Assembly: GCF_003597675.1 (NCBI RefSeq)
Contig: NZ_CP030828.1
Location: forward strand, 508,001-572,000
Origin: Neorhizobium sp. NCHU2750
GTDB lineage: Bacteria > Pseudomonadota > Alphaproteobacteria > Rhizobiales > Rhizobiaceae
DNA length: 64,000 nucleotides
Direction: 5' to 3'
Under the pieces are notes generated by a model. It was not told the DNA's origin and ran no database searches. It saw only the letters and a program-made list of their open reading frames with translations. Made by a program: the position numbers and the translations under genes. Within the stretch, counting starts at the first letter, position 1; each line of letters starts with the position of its first letter. Below, piece after piece: positions 8,878-17,565 of the stretch.

Positions 8878-9720
8878 ATGAAGGATCTCGCAACCCAAAG
8901 GCCGCCGGGCATCAATACATATTCCTACATCTGGAGCCTTCCGGCAGATCAGTGCCTCACGGCGCTGATGGAAAGGGGATACCGGGAATTCGAACTGATG
9001 ATCCACCCGCCGCACCTTTCCTTCGATCGGGCAACGGCCGAATACCAGGCGCTGCGGCGGGTCATGCTCGGCGGGGAGGCGAAAGTTCATTCTCTGAACC
9101 TGCCGAGCCTCGATACCAACCTCGCCAGCGTGTTCACCGACATGCGGGCTTTCTCGCAGGGTATGTTCAGAAAGGCGCTGGAACTGTGCTCCAGCCTTGA
9201 GGTTCCTTATCTGGTCACGGTGCCCGGACGCGTAAGTCCGCTATTCCCACCTGATCGAGCCGTCACCCGCGACCTCATGCAGCGCAGTATCGAGGCTCTC
9301 CTGCCGGACGCGGAACGCCTTGGCGTCAAGCTGGCGATTGAGAACGTGCCCTTTGCATCGTTCCCGGAAGCGCAGAGCGTGGTGGAGTTCGTCACGGCGA
9401 TGGCCAGTCCTCACCTCGCCATCGTCTATGACGTGGCCAATGCTCACTTCATCGGCGAGGACCCGGCAAGCGGGATCGAGGCGGTTCAGGACTATCTGGC
9501 GGTGGTGCATTTTTCCGACACGACAAGGTCTGCCTGGCGGCATGATCCGATCGGGGAGGGGGATCTCGATTTTTCAGCCGCATGCGCTGCGCTGGACCAG
9601 ATTTCCTGGTCCGGGCCGGTGATGATGGAAATCATATCGAATGAACCTGGCCCCGCGATCGAGCGGAGCCACCGGGCGCTGACGCGGCATGGGTTTCCCG
9701 CTCCAAGCGGACAGCACTGA
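8878..9720 (+). CDS. Sugar phosphate isomerase/epimerase family TIM-barrel protein
   Basis: A 280-residue protein of the xylose-isomerase-like/AP-endonuclease-2 TIM-barrel family, which isomerises or epimerises sugars or dehydrates inosose-type compounds using a divalent metal. Putative metal ligands sit where the family has them: Glu in 'LAIENVPF', Asp in 'IVYDVANAHF', His in 'VVHFSDT' and Glu in 'VMMEII'. ATG 8878 is preceded by GGAGG at about 10 bp and lies 5 bp after the transporter stop. Co-transcription with the importer suggests it acts on the imported compound. The precise reaction is unknown. Confidence 0.82.
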   Translation: MKDLATQRPPGINTYSYIWSLPADQCLTALMERGYREFELMIHPPHLSFDRATAEYQALRRVMLGGEAKVHSLNLPSLDTNLASVFTDMRAFSQGMFRKALELCSSLEVPYLVTVPGRVSPLFPPDRAVTRDLMQRSIEALLPDAERLGVKLAIENVPFASFPEAQSVVEFVTAMASPHLAIVYDVANAHFIGEDPASGIEAVQDYLAVVHFSDTTRSAWRHDPIGEGDLDFSAACAALDQISWSGPVMMEIISNEPGPAIERSHRALTRHGFPAPSGQH

Positions 9721-9742
9721 AAAATATTCTGGAGGATGAAAA

Positions 9743-10660
9743 ATGAAAGAACAGCCTTTCGGCAAAGTGCTGGTGACGGGGGCGGGCGGACTGCTCGGCC
9801 GTTACGTCGTCGATAAGTTGCTCTCAGAGGGGATCGAAGTGCGTGCATTCGACCGCATCGAGGGAGCGGCCGATGTTGAGTGGATGGTAGGAGACATCAC
9901 CGATCCGAAGGCGGTCGATGCGGCCGTCTCAGGCGTGGATGCCGTGCTGCATATCGCCGCGATCGCCAATATCTGGAATGGTACGGGTGAGCAGATCATG
10001 CACACCAACGTGATGGGAACCTGGCTGGTATTCGATGCTGCGCAGCGCCATCGTGTCGCCAGAGTCGTTTTCTGTTCATCGGATTCTGTTGCGGGCTACA
10101 CCGTCCGCGAAGGCAAGATGCTTCATCCCCGTTATGCACCGCTCGACAACGAGCATCCTCGGCTGGCGACCGACCCCTATGCGCTCAGCAAGGTCATCGG
10201 AGAGGATATCGCACGGTCTTTTGCCTATGCGGGCATGCAGGCCATCGCGCTGCGGACGGTTTTCGTCGCCTATCCGGAGATGGAGAAGGAAATCCTTGCG
10301 CGCGCCCGGGATCCTGAAAATTATAAGGGACCAGCGGTCGGCGGACCGTCTTCAGCCGGCGGCGGCCCGCTTTACCACCACATCGATCCCCGCGACGTTG
10401 CGAGTGCTTTCTATCTGGCGCTGAACCTCAAGATGAAGAATGGCGACTACGACGCCTTCTATCTGGCATCCGAGGAAACGCTGTCGCCCGAACCGACGCT
10501 CGACAGGCTTCAACGTCTGCATGGCGGTGCCGTCGAGGTGCGCGACCGAGGGCACTACGAAAAGCAACCCTTCGCCCCGCTCTACGATCTGCAGCATGCC
10601 CGTGACGTCCTCGGCTTCCGCGCCGAGCACAGCAAGCGGCATCTCCTCGATCAGATCTGA
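9743..10660 (+). CDS. NAD-dependent epimerase/dehydratase (extended SDR)
   Basis: Extended short-chain dehydrogenase of 305 residues. The Rossmann glycine motif is 'GAGGLLG' near residue 10, the acidic cofactor selector Asp follows strand 2 ('AFDRIEG'), and the catalytic YxxxK is 'YALSK', with a preceding Ser in 'FCSSDS'. It belongs to the UDP-sugar epimerase/uronate dehydrogenase group. Ribosome site GGAGGATG precedes ATG 9743. A second extended SDR (11135) lies two genes on, so the pathway seems to contain two related redox or epimerisation steps. Confidence 0.87.
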   Translation: MKEQPFGKVLVTGAGGLLGRYVVDKLLSEGIEVRAFDRIEGAADVEWMVGDITDPKAVDAAVSGVDAVLHIAAIANIWNGTGEQIMHTNVMGTWLVFDAAQRHRVARVVFCSSDSVAGYTVREGKMLHPRYAPLDNEHPRLATDPYALSKVIGEDIARSFAYAGMQAIALRTVFVAYPEMEKEILARARDPENYKGPAVGGPSSAGGGPLYHHIDPRDVASAFYLALNLKMKNGDYDAFYLASEETLSPEPTLDRLQRLHGGAVEVRDRGHYEKQPFAPLYDLQHARDVLGFRAEHSKRHLLDQI

Positions 10661-10692
10661 TCGACATTCATTCAAAAGCCAAGGAGTATATC

Positions 10693-11124
10693 ATGACCAC
10701 CATCGTTCCCCCGGTCGAAGCGACCAAGAACGCCACGGCGGACAAGCAGGCGGTGACCCGCAACCTGGCCGAACTCAAGTGGAACCAGTATCCCGGCCAT
10801 TACGAACAGGCGCTATCCAAGGCAATCGTCACGCCGGCGCTGGTCGGCAGCCGTTTTTTCGATCATCGCATTTCCTCCTATGAACCAGGAGCCTGGGTGG
10901 AAAGCCATTCGCATGTGGTTCAGGAACAGATCTATCATGTGCTGAGTGGCGAGGGATTGCTCGTTGTCGATGGCGAACAGCGGCTGGTTAGCGCAAATGA
11001 CGTGACCTACATCCCGCCGGGCGTGGTGCACGAATTCCATTGTACCGGCAATGACAACCTCGTCTTCCTGGTCATCACCAGCCCGCCGACCGACGAGGAG
11101 CCTGCTCCCCGGACGCGGTCGTGA
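10693..11124 (+). CDS. Cupin-domain protein
   Basis: Single-domain cupin of 143 residues. Cupin motif 1 supplies His72, His74 and Glu78 ('ESHSHVVQEQ') and motif 2 supplies His113 ('PPGVVHEF'), a complete metal-binding set. Such small cupins act as isomerases, epimerases, dioxygenases or lyases. It lies inside the operon between the two extended SDRs and shares their direction, so a role in the same catabolic route is likely. AGGAG lies before ATG 10693. Confidence 0.85.
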   Translation: MTTIVPPVEATKNATADKQAVTRNLAELKWNQYPGHYEQALSKAIVTPALVGSRFFDHRISSYEPGAWVESHSHVVQEQIYHVLSGEGLLVVDGEQRLVSANDVTYIPPGVVHEFHCTGNDNLVFLVITSPPTDEEPAPRTRS

Positions 11125-11134
11125 GGTGGCAGAC

Positions 11135-12103
11135 ATGGCTCAGAAAGTCGTCGTAACCGGCGGGACCGGTTGGCTCGGCGGTGCCGTCGTGAAAGCACTG
11201 CTTGCCCGTGGGCACACCGTCGTTGCAGCCGATGTTGCCGTCAACCCGGCCTTCGCCGCTCTCGCCAATGCCGAGCCGGCACTGACGGCCGTTTCCGTCG
11301 ATCTGGCGGATGCTGCGGGCATCTCGGCATTGCTCATGAGTGTCAAGCCGGATGCAATCGTTCACTGCGCGGCCATCGTCGGCGTTGCCAATTGTGCCGT
11401 CAACCCGGCCAAGGCATACCGCGTCAATGTCGAAGGCACCGTGAACCTGTTCGAGGCTGCATGCCTTGCCGGGATCAAGAGGGTGGTGAATGTCAGCACC
11501 GAGGAGACATATGGGGACTTCCAATCTGCCGTGATCGGCGAGGATCATCCGCAGAACCCGACCAGCATCTACGGTGCCACAAAGCTGGCGAGCGAGCAGA
11601 TCGGCCGCGTCTATGCCCGGCAATACGGGATGGAATGCATCAATGTCAGGACCTGCTGGGTCTATGGGCCGGATCTGCCAAGGCCGCGCATGCCGAAGAC
11701 CTATATCGATGCGGCGCTCAAGGGAGAGCCCTTGCACATTTCCACCGGCGGCGATCTGGCTGTCGATCAGGTCTATATCGACGATACTGTCCAGGGTGTC
11801 GTTCTGGCCCTGGAAAAGGAACATCATCGGTTCGACGCCTATAATGTCGCAACCGGCGAAGCGCCGACGGTGAGCGAGGTAGCTCAGATCGTCAATGCTG
11901 CCATTCCCGGCGCCGACATTCGTGTCGATCCCGGCCCCTATTATCCGAGTGAAGGCATCGTCAGTGCCAAAAAGGGTGCGCTCGACATTTCGCGGGCACG
12001 GGTAGAACTCGGCTATGCACCACAATTCAGCATCCTCAAGGGGATGGAGAAGATGATCGAACTCAGCCGTGCCGAGCTTTCAAATAGGAGTATTGATAAA
12101 TGA
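11135..12103 (+). CDS. NAD(P)-dependent epimerase/dehydratase (extended SDR)
   Basis: Second extended SDR of the operon, 322 residues. Nucleotide-binding motif 'GGTGWLGG' lies near residue 9, and the catalytic site has Ser/Thr in 'VNVSTEETYG' and YxxxK in 'YGATK'. ATG 11135 follows GAGGTGG; upstream codons in the frame are a shadow of the cupin gene. The stop overlaps the next start as ATGA (12100-12103). It is similar in type to the gene at 9743 but clearly divergent, so not a recent duplicate. Confidence 0.87.
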   Translation: MAQKVVVTGGTGWLGGAVVKALLARGHTVVAADVAVNPAFAALANAEPALTAVSVDLADAAGISALLMSVKPDAIVHCAAIVGVANCAVNPAKAYRVNVEGTVNLFEAACLAGIKRVVNVSTEETYGDFQSAVIGEDHPQNPTSIYGATKLASEQIGRVYARQYGMECINVRTCWVYGPDLPRPRMPKTYIDAALKGEPLHISTGGDLAVDQVYIDDTVQGVVLALEKEHHRFDAYNVATGEAPTVSEVAQIVNAAIPGADIRVDPGPYYPSEGIVSAKKGALDISRARVELGYAPQFSILKGMEKMIELSRAELSNRSIDK

Positions 12104-12801
12104 AACCGCTTGTCGTTCTGTTCGGCGGGTCGCGGGGTATTGGCCGCGCCTGCGTGGAAACGCTTTCTAAGGATGGTTATGACGTTGCCTTTACCTCCAC
12201 ATCCGGTGTGCAGGAGGGAGAGGCAGGTCGCGCCTACGCCTGCGACATCCGCGATGCGGGCTCGGTCGCAGCCGTTCTGGACAAGGTAAAGCAGGATTTC
12301 GGCAGGCCGGTTCATGCGGTCGTTGCCAATGCCGGGATCAACGTGCCTCCGGCACCGCTTGCGTCGTTTCCGCCTGCAGATTTCGAAAGCCTCGTTTCGG
12401 TCAACTTGATCGGAGCCTTCAATGTGCTTTCGGCCGCTGCCCGTGTGGTCGAGGATGGCGGCGCCATTGTCGGCTTGACGACGTCTCTGGTGCGCAAGGC
12501 TGTACCTGGCGTCGGGCCGTATGCGGCAACGAAAGCAGCCGTCGAGTCACTCTTGCGGTCGATGACGATGGAGCTTGCTTCGCGCAAGATCCGCGTCAAT
12601 GGGGTGGCTCCAGGCCCTGTCGATACGGACCTTTTCCGGGCAGGAAAGAGTGAGGAGGCTGTAGCGAAATCCGCAGCCATGGCTCCCCTCAATCGCGTCG
12701 GCCGACCGGAGGAGATTGCGGCAGTGGTTTCCTTCCTGATCTCGGAGAAATCGTCCTGGATCAATGGCCAGATCATACAGCCGAACGGCGGGCTGGTCTG
12801 A
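12100..12801 (+). CDS. Short-chain dehydrogenase/reductase (classical SDR, FabG-like)
   Basis: Classical SDR of 233 residues, last gene of the operon. Cofactor motif 'GGSRGIG' is near residue 9, 'NAGIN' follows, and the active site has Thr-Thr-Ser in 'GLTTSLV' and 'YAATKAA' with Tyr and Lys. The C-terminal 'INGQIIQPNGGLV' is standard for the family. The start overlaps the upstream stop, so expression is coupled. It probably oxidises or reduces a hydroxyl/keto group of the pathway intermediate. Confidence 0.88.
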   Translation: MKPLVVLFGGSRGIGRACVETLSKDGYDVAFTSTSGVQEGEAGRAYACDIRDAGSVAAVLDKVKQDFGRPVHAVVANAGINVPPAPLASFPPADFESLVSVNLIGAFNVLSAAARVVEDGGAIVGLTTSLVRKAVPGVGPYAATKAAVESLLRSMTMELASRKIRVNGVAPGPVDTDLFRAGKSEEAVAKSAAMAPLNRVGRPEEIAAVVSFLISEKSSWINGQIIQPNGGLV

Positions 12802-12832
12802 GGACGCCATATCGAAACGATACCATATTATG

Positions 12833-12857
12833 GGCCGGCCTCCAGGGCCGGCCTTTT
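12833..12857 (+). terminator. Rho-independent terminator of the nine-gene operon
   Basis: An 8-bp GGCCGGCC stem (12833-12840 with 12846-12853) around a 5-base loop is followed by TTTT. It lies 31 bp after the last operon gene and touches the stop of the convergent LysR gene. Confidence 0.85.
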
Positions 12858-13849
12858 CATGCGTGCTTTCTGACTTCGGCCACGGCGCTCAAACCACGAG
12901 CCCGGGATTGCGAGATCAGTTCCACGCCATGCCAGTTGCCGTTCGAAACATGTTCATGTGCGAGGCTCAACAACTCCCGGTGGGCCAGCATCAGCGCATC
13001 CGAGGCTCTTTGCGGTGGAAGCGCGAAGACGTAATTCGTCCTGGAGATTGCCGCGTCTGAAATTTTCAGACAGCGCCAGTTCTTCGCAAGCGCCGTGCCG
13101 TGGACATTGATCGCCGACATGGGCTTGATCGTTGCGCCGAGCCCCTGTGCCAGACAACCCATCAGCATGGGCAGCGAGTCGATTTCCGACACAGGCATCA
13201 GCGAGATATCGAGCCGTTCGAACTCGATGTCTATCCGCCGCCGCAGTCCGTGGCCTTTACTTGGCAGAAACAGCGGCAGTTCCTGTATCTCGGCGAGCGT
13301 GATCGTGTCCCTGTTACGCTGGAACAGCGAACTGCCGGCGGGCAGGATGACGAACAGTTCCTCATCCAGAAGCGGCGTACACTGCCAGTCGACCACCGCG
13401 TTGTTGGTGAAGAGGATGGCCATGTCGAGCTCACCATTGCTCGCCATATGCTGGAGATGGCCCGAAAGCCCTTCGACGATGTTGACCAGAATGCCGGGAT
13501 AACGTTCCTGCATTCGCTCAAGGAACGGCATGCCTATTTGACAGGCGGTGGTCGGTGCTATCCCGAGACAGACGCGGCCGGTGATCTCTGCCGTGGGCTG
13601 TCGGGCCAGCGTCAATGCATGATCGAGCTGCCGGAGAACGAATTTCGCATGACGAAAAAGGGCAAAACCGTTGCTGGTCGGAGAAACGCCTTTTGCCGAG
13701 CGGATGAGCAGCGGGGCACCGATCTCGTCCTCCAGTCGGGCGATCTGCTGGCTGAGCGCCGGCTGGGCGATATACAGCTGTCGCGAAGCCTCGGCAAAGC
13801 TGCCGCACTCCACGATTGCAACGAAATATTTGAGTTGTCTTGTATCCAC
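12857..13849 (-). CDS. LysR-family transcriptional regulator
   Basis: LysR-type regulator of 330 residues. The N-terminal winged helix reads 'RQLKYFVAIVECGSFAEASRQL' then 'QPALSQQIARLE'; the effector domain follows from about residue 90. The start is GTG 13849, because GGGAGGAGA lies just upstream and the protein then begins exactly at the family consensus; the longer ATG form adds 25 non-conserved residues. It converges on the nine-gene operon and its 5' side faces a terminator, so its target may be that operon or an unlinked one. The 251 bp upstream (13850-14100) hold its promoter and the terminator of the rraA-like gene. Confidence 0.88.
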   Translation of the reverse strand: MDTRQLKYFVAIVECGSFAEASRQLYIAQPALSQQIARLEDEIGAPLLIRSAKGVSPTSNGFALFRHAKFVLRQLDHALTLARQPTAEITGRVCLGIAPTTACQIGMPFLERMQERYPGILVNIVEGLSGHLQHMASNGELDMAILFTNNAVVDWQCTPLLDEELFVILPAGSSLFQRNRDTITLAEIQELPLFLPSKGHGLRRRIDIEFERLDISLMPVSEIDSLPMLMGCLAQGLGATIKPMSAINVHGTALAKNWRCLKISDAAISRTNYVFALPPQRASDALMLAHRELLSLAHEHVSNGNWHGVELISQSRARGLSAVAEVRKHA

Positions 13850-14007
13850 GTCTGTCTCCTCCCACCCGTGACCTCCCCGCCTCGAGCAGCTTCGACTCTT
13901 ATGCATGATTGCGAGTTTTAACAATCATTTATGTGTGTTTCACCTCGGCATCTCATGGCAGTTGACGTCAGCGACGATGCCCGGCCGTGCCGTCTTGAGA
14001 GAAACCA

Positions 14008-14040
14008 CAAAAAAGCATGGCCGCGCTTTCACGCGGCCAT
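14008..14040 (-). terminator. Rho-independent terminator of the RraA-like gene
   Basis: ATGGCCGCG (14017-14025) and CGCGGCCAT (14032-14040) form a perfect 9-bp stem with a 6-base loop. Read on the minus strand it is followed by a run of six T, 60 bp after the RraA-like stop. Confidence 0.85.
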
Positions 14041-14100
14041 ATCATAACGATGGGAGAGACGGATGACGCAGCGGCGCCCCGTTCAGGCATTCGCCTTCAC

Positions 14101-14775
14101 TCACGCTTCGACGACCAGACCTTTCGCCTTCAGTACCGTTTCGAGGTTGGAGACTTCCACGACGGACTTTCCGGCCTTGTAAGCTGCTATGTAGCCAGCC
14201 TCAGCGTCATCGCGTGCCTTCGACAGCCGGGCAACGTTTGCGGCCTCGGCCTTCCTCACGACGACGAGCCCGTCTGCATCACCGACGACGATGTCGCCCG
14301 GGTAGATAATTTCATCGCCAAAGGTAATCGGCTCGTTGGTGGCGCCGAGCGTCTCTTTCACGGTGCCCTTGATGCAGACGCTCAGAGAAAAGACAGGGAA
14401 GCCGAGTTCACGCAATTGTACCGTATCGCGCACGCCGGTGTCGGTGACCAGGCCGCCGATGCCCTTCGCGAGGCAGGCATTAGCTAGCACGTCGCCAAAT
14501 GAGCCGGCCTCTTCGTATTCACCCGCCGACACCACGATGATGTCTCCCGGCTGCGCGTAGTTGATTGCGACCTGCAGCATGATATTGTCGCGCGGTGCGC
14601 ACTTGACCGTGAATGCCGGGCCACAGAGTGTCATTCGATGATCGACAGGCTTGATCCTTGACGAAAGAGCGCCTTTCCTCCCCTGCGCTTCATGGATAGT
14701 CGCTGGCGAAAATTGGGAAAGCGCGGCGACTTCGTCCTTGGTCGGACGGTCAATCTTCTGATTCAGTCGGATCAT
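14101..14775 (-). CDS. RraA-family protein (HMG/oxaloacetate aldolase-like)
   Basis: A 224-residue RraA-like protein. Enzymes of this family are divalent-metal retro-aldolases such as 4-hydroxy-4-methyl-2-oxoglutarate aldolase and oxaloacetate decarboxylase; others inhibit RNase E. The key pair Arg116-Asp117 is present in 'DTGVRD', preceded by 'GSFGDVLA', both family hallmarks. The start is ATG 14775, six codons inside the longest frame, because GGAGGAAAAA immediately precedes it. It is divergent from a LysR gene (15181) and near an MFS sugar-acid-type transporter, which favours an aldolase role in sugar-acid or aromatic breakdown over RNA metabolism. Confidence 0.86.
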   Translation of the reverse strand: MIRLNQKIDRPTKDEVAALSQFSPATIHEAQGRKGALSSRIKPVDHRMTLCGPAFTVKCAPRDNIMLQVAINYAQPGDIIVVSAGEYEEAGSFGDVLANACLAKGIGGLVTDTGVRDTVQLRELGFPVFSLSVCIKGTVKETLGATNEPITFGDEIIYPGDIVVGDADGLVVVRKAEAANVARLSKARDDAEAGYIAAYKAGKSVVEVSNLETVLKAKGLVVEA

Positions 14776-15180
14776 TTTTTCCTCCATAGGCACCGAGAAC
14801 GCCGCGTTATCAGTCGCAGCATGTATGTCGTATTCTCAGCACCGGCATCTCACAAATATATGTTATTGATGCCAGACATAACCGCTCTGTATGCCGCCGT
14901 AGCGGCGGCCAAAGTTATTTGGTTGCCGGGCGCTTCGACCTCATCACTTGGCGGTGCAGATCCTAAGCGCCCTACGCGCTTTAACTCGCCGGACCGAACC
15001 AGGTCGAGATTTCTCGATGTCTTCATTGCGAAGGAGACTGCCCATGTTGGCCTTAACGTGAATATCGGCAGGCGCCAGTCAAAAAAAAAGACTAATGGAC
15101 GGCGATCATAAAAAACTATTTCCGGAGGAGTCTATATAAAATAAAGATATGCCGGAGTGAGAGGTTTGGGAGAAGCTGTG
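14776..15180. promoter_or_regulatory. Divergent intergenic region with a LysR-type box
   Basis: The 405-bp gap separates the RraA-like gene from the LysR gene. GTTAT (14862-14866) and ATAAC (14878-14882) form a perfect inverted repeat with an 11-base spacer, the canonical T-N11-A LysR box, about 90 bp upstream of the RraA-like start. A five-codon frame (15044-15061) with an AAGGAG site lies nearby, probably by chance. An A9 run sits at 15080-15088 and the last 70 bases are AT-rich, suitable for the LysR promoter. No gene was recognised. Confidence 0.5.
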
Positions 15181-16101
15181 ATGATCCTCGACACGATGCG
15201 AATGCGCTACTTTACGAGGATTGCCCAGCTGGGATCGCTGACGCGGGCATCCGGCGAGCTTGGAGTTGCACAGCCCGCGCTGAGCCTTCACATGCGTACC
15301 CTCGAGGAGCAATTGGGAACGCAATTACTCAACCGTACGTCACGTGGAGTGACACTTACGGAGGCCGGAGAGACCTTGCTGTCTCACACAGAGCCGATCT
15401 TGCGGGCAATTGCGCAGGCCGAGCATGCAACACGCGAGCAGGCAGAGTTCCCGACGGGCGAAGTGGTGCTCGGTATTCTCGGGTCCCTCTCGCCGGCATT
15501 GGGAATTCCCATCCTCGAAGAATGCCGAAGGCGATTTCCACGCATTCAATTGATGGTCAGCGAGGGCGATAGTCAGACGCTGAAATCGGCACTGGAGAAC
15601 CGATCGTTCGACTTGGCCGTCACCTTGGGCGACGTCGCCAAGCCGTCTGCCACGCCATTGTTCGAAGAGGCACTTTATGTGGTGGGGCCGCCGGGATATT
15701 TTGACAAGAGCCTCGAGACGATGTCACTTTCCGAAGCGCTGGCCCTTCCGCTGATCCTACCGTCTCAACGGCACGGAATCCGTATCATTCTGGAGCGCAG
15801 CGCGGCGATGTTGGGGCTCTCCTTGAATATTGCATGGGTGATCGAAGGCGTAGAGAGCAGCAAGGCTGCTATACGTAGTGGATTTGGGCTGTCCATTCTG
15901 GGGCGTGGCGCAATTCATGCGGACACGGTTGCCGGGCAGTTGTCATCGGTCAAAATAGCTGCCGCGGATGCATCTCGTTTCCTGGTACTCGATATGCCGA
16001 CAAACCATCCCCCGACCCGAGCCGTGATGGAAGTTCGCAAGATCGTGGTGGAAACCGTGGTCGCTCTGGGTAGGAGAGGGCATTGGACCGCAATGGTGTA
16101 G
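15181..16101 (+). CDS. LysR-family transcriptional regulator
   Basis: LysR-type regulator of 306 residues with the N-terminal HTH 'MRYFTRIAQLGSLTRASGEL' and 'QPALSLHMRTLEEQLG', then the effector domain from about 90. ATG 15181 is preferred over GTG 15157 since GGGAGAAG lies at correct distance. It is divergent from the RraA-like gene across a region with a T-N11-A motif, so it probably controls that gene and perhaps itself; the MFS gene beyond it may also belong to the regulon. Confidence 0.88.
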   Translation: MILDTMRMRYFTRIAQLGSLTRASGELGVAQPALSLHMRTLEEQLGTQLLNRTSRGVTLTEAGETLLSHTEPILRAIAQAEHATREQAEFPTGEVVLGILGSLSPALGIPILEECRRRFPRIQLMVSEGDSQTLKSALENRSFDLAVTLGDVAKPSATPLFEEALYVVGPPGYFDKSLETMSLSEALALPLILPSQRHGIRIILERSAAMLGLSLNIAWVIEGVESSKAAIRSGFGLSILGRGAIHADTVAGQLSSVKIAAADASRFLVLDMPTNHPPTRAVMEVRKIVVETVVALGRRGHWTAMV

Positions 16102-16180
16102 CATGGTCTTGGCGGACCGGCACTGCCGGCGCGGTACCGACCAGGAACGCTCACGTTACGGAGGTTCTATCTGTTTGACG

Positions 16181-16228
16181 CTATGCACCGGCCCGAAAAT
16201 CCATTCCGGTTTTCGGGCCGGTGCATAG
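16181..16228. repeat. Long perfect hairpin between convergent genes
   Basis: A 19-bp arm (16181-16199, starting CTATGCACCGG) pairs perfectly with 16210-16228 around a 10-base loop. It lies between the convergent LysR and MFS genes and could stop transcription from both sides, but neither strand has a following T tract. The 'gaaaat...ttccggttttcgg' style resembles short dispersed palindromes of rhizobia; that is recollection, not a search. Confidence 0.6.
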
Positions 16229-16242
16229 GGTGAGGCTGATCT

Positions 16243-17565
16243 TCAGCCATTGGATACGCTGGCTGACAGCGTATTCAGGTTCGTAAGTTTTCGTGACTCG
16301 ATGGGACCGTTCGCTACGAACCAGTAGATCACGGCAGAGACAACCGAAATTCCTGCACCGATAAACAAGGGAACGGTGAAGGAGCCGGACTCTGCCACGG
16401 CAAATCCGGTAATTGCAGGAGCCAGTGCCCCGCCAATGTAACCAAAGCAATTCTGGATTCCGCCGAAGGATGCGACGCTTGATTCCGGCACGGCGTTCGC
16501 TGCGACCAGCCAGGAGCATGTGCCTGAAAGCTGACTGAAGAACATCGCGCAACTGATCCAGGTTGTTGCCATCACGACATCACCGCTGCGAGCAGTCAGG
16601 ACCGTGAAGCCCGCAAGACCGATCAAGCCGATAATGAAGACGATCCGTCCTGCGTCGAAAGCCGAATGATTGCGTCTTGTAATGGCATCCGCCAGCCAGC
16701 CCGCAAAAACGCTTCCGATTGTCGCGCATGTGAACGGGATGGCAACCGCCAGCCCGGTTTTTCCGACACTCAGGTGGTAGGTCATTTCAAGATAGGCAGG
16801 CAACCAGGTTGCATAGATGCCGGCCATGTAGGAGGCACCGAAAACGCCGATGAAAAGGCCCCAACTGGTTCTGAAGCGAAACAATCTTTTCCAAGCGGAG
16901 AAAGTCATCGGCTCTCCGGTCGGAGGAGCGGAGTCGCCGCGGACCAGTGCAGCGCGATCCGCCGCGCTCAGCTGCGCATCCTTGGGCTCCTTGTATGTCA
17001 GCAGCCATATCGCTGCGCTGACAAAGCCTATCAGCCCCATAAGGATGAACATCCAGCGCCAACCAAAAAGCACCATCAGGCCCGTCAGGACCGGTGCTGC
17101 GATAGCCTGGCCGAAATGGTTGGCGCCAGTGAATATACCCATCGCGCCCCCGCGCTGGTCGGCAGCGAACCAGCGTTTGATAACCTTGGTACCTGCCGGC
17201 ATGCTTGGGCCTTCTCCGATCCCGAGCAAGAAACGGAACACCCAGAGTTGGTTCACGCCCGTCGCCAGCCCCGAAAGCGCCTGCGCAAGGGACCACAGGG
17301 CGACACCCATGCCCAGCAGCTTGCGGGGGCCGAGCCTGTCGATCAAAATGCCAAGTGGTAACTGCGAAAGTGCGTAGGTCATGGGGAAGACCGACAGCAA
17401 AAGGCCCATTTGCGGTAGCGTTATCCCCATATCCTGCCGCATCAAGGGATTGGCAATCGCGATTGTGGCGCGATCCATGTAGTTGATCATGCCGATAACG
17501 GCGAGCTGAGAAATTATCCCCCATTGCGCAGCGCGCAGCGGTTTGGAGACCTCCAACTTTTTCAT
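16243..17565 (-). CDS. MFS transporter, anion:cation symporter (ACS) type
   Basis: Major facilitator protein of 440 residues with twelve predicted membrane helices. The N-terminal 'MINYMDRATIAIANPLM' is the signature of the ACS family, which includes the hexuronate, glucarate and galactonate carriers, and 'GWRWMFILMGLIGF' marks the central region. ATG 17565 has a strong GGAGGAG ribosome site; the upstream extension is not conserved. By family and by its neighbour RraA-like aldolase it likely imports a sugar acid or a similar organic anion. It converges with the LysR gene 15181. Confidence 0.88.
   Translation of the reverse strand: MKKLEVSKPLRAAQWGIISQLAVIGMINYMDRATIAIANPLMRQDMGITLPQMGLLLSVFPMTYALSQLPLGILIDRLGPRKLLGMGVALWSLAQALSGLATGVNQLWVFRFLLGIGEGPSMPAGTKVIKRWFAADQRGGAMGIFTGANHFGQAIAAPVLTGLMVLFGWRWMFILMGLIGFVSAAIWLLTYKEPKDAQLSAADRAALVRGDSAPPTGEPMTFSAWKRLFRFRTSWGLFIGVFGASYMAGIYATWLPAYLEMTYHLSVGKTGLAVAIPFTCATIGSVFAGWLADAITRRNHSAFDAGRIVFIIGLIGLAGFTVLTARSGDVVMATTWISCAMFFSQLSGTCSWLVAANAVPESSVASFGGIQNCFGYIGGALAPAITGFAVAESGSFTVPLFIGAGISVVSAVIYWFVANGPIESRKLTNLNTLSASVSNG

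Noticed and set aside
5966..8893. 975-codon open frame on the minus strand opposite the transporter fusion
   Set aside because: Composition is that of a GC-rich antisense shadow; no domain or ribosome site seen, while the + strand frame has complete ABC motifs.
15044..15061. Five-codon frame with AAGGAG site upstream of LysR 15181, considered as a leader peptide
   Set aside because: No attenuator hairpin follows and the codons show no regulatory pattern; chance is likely.
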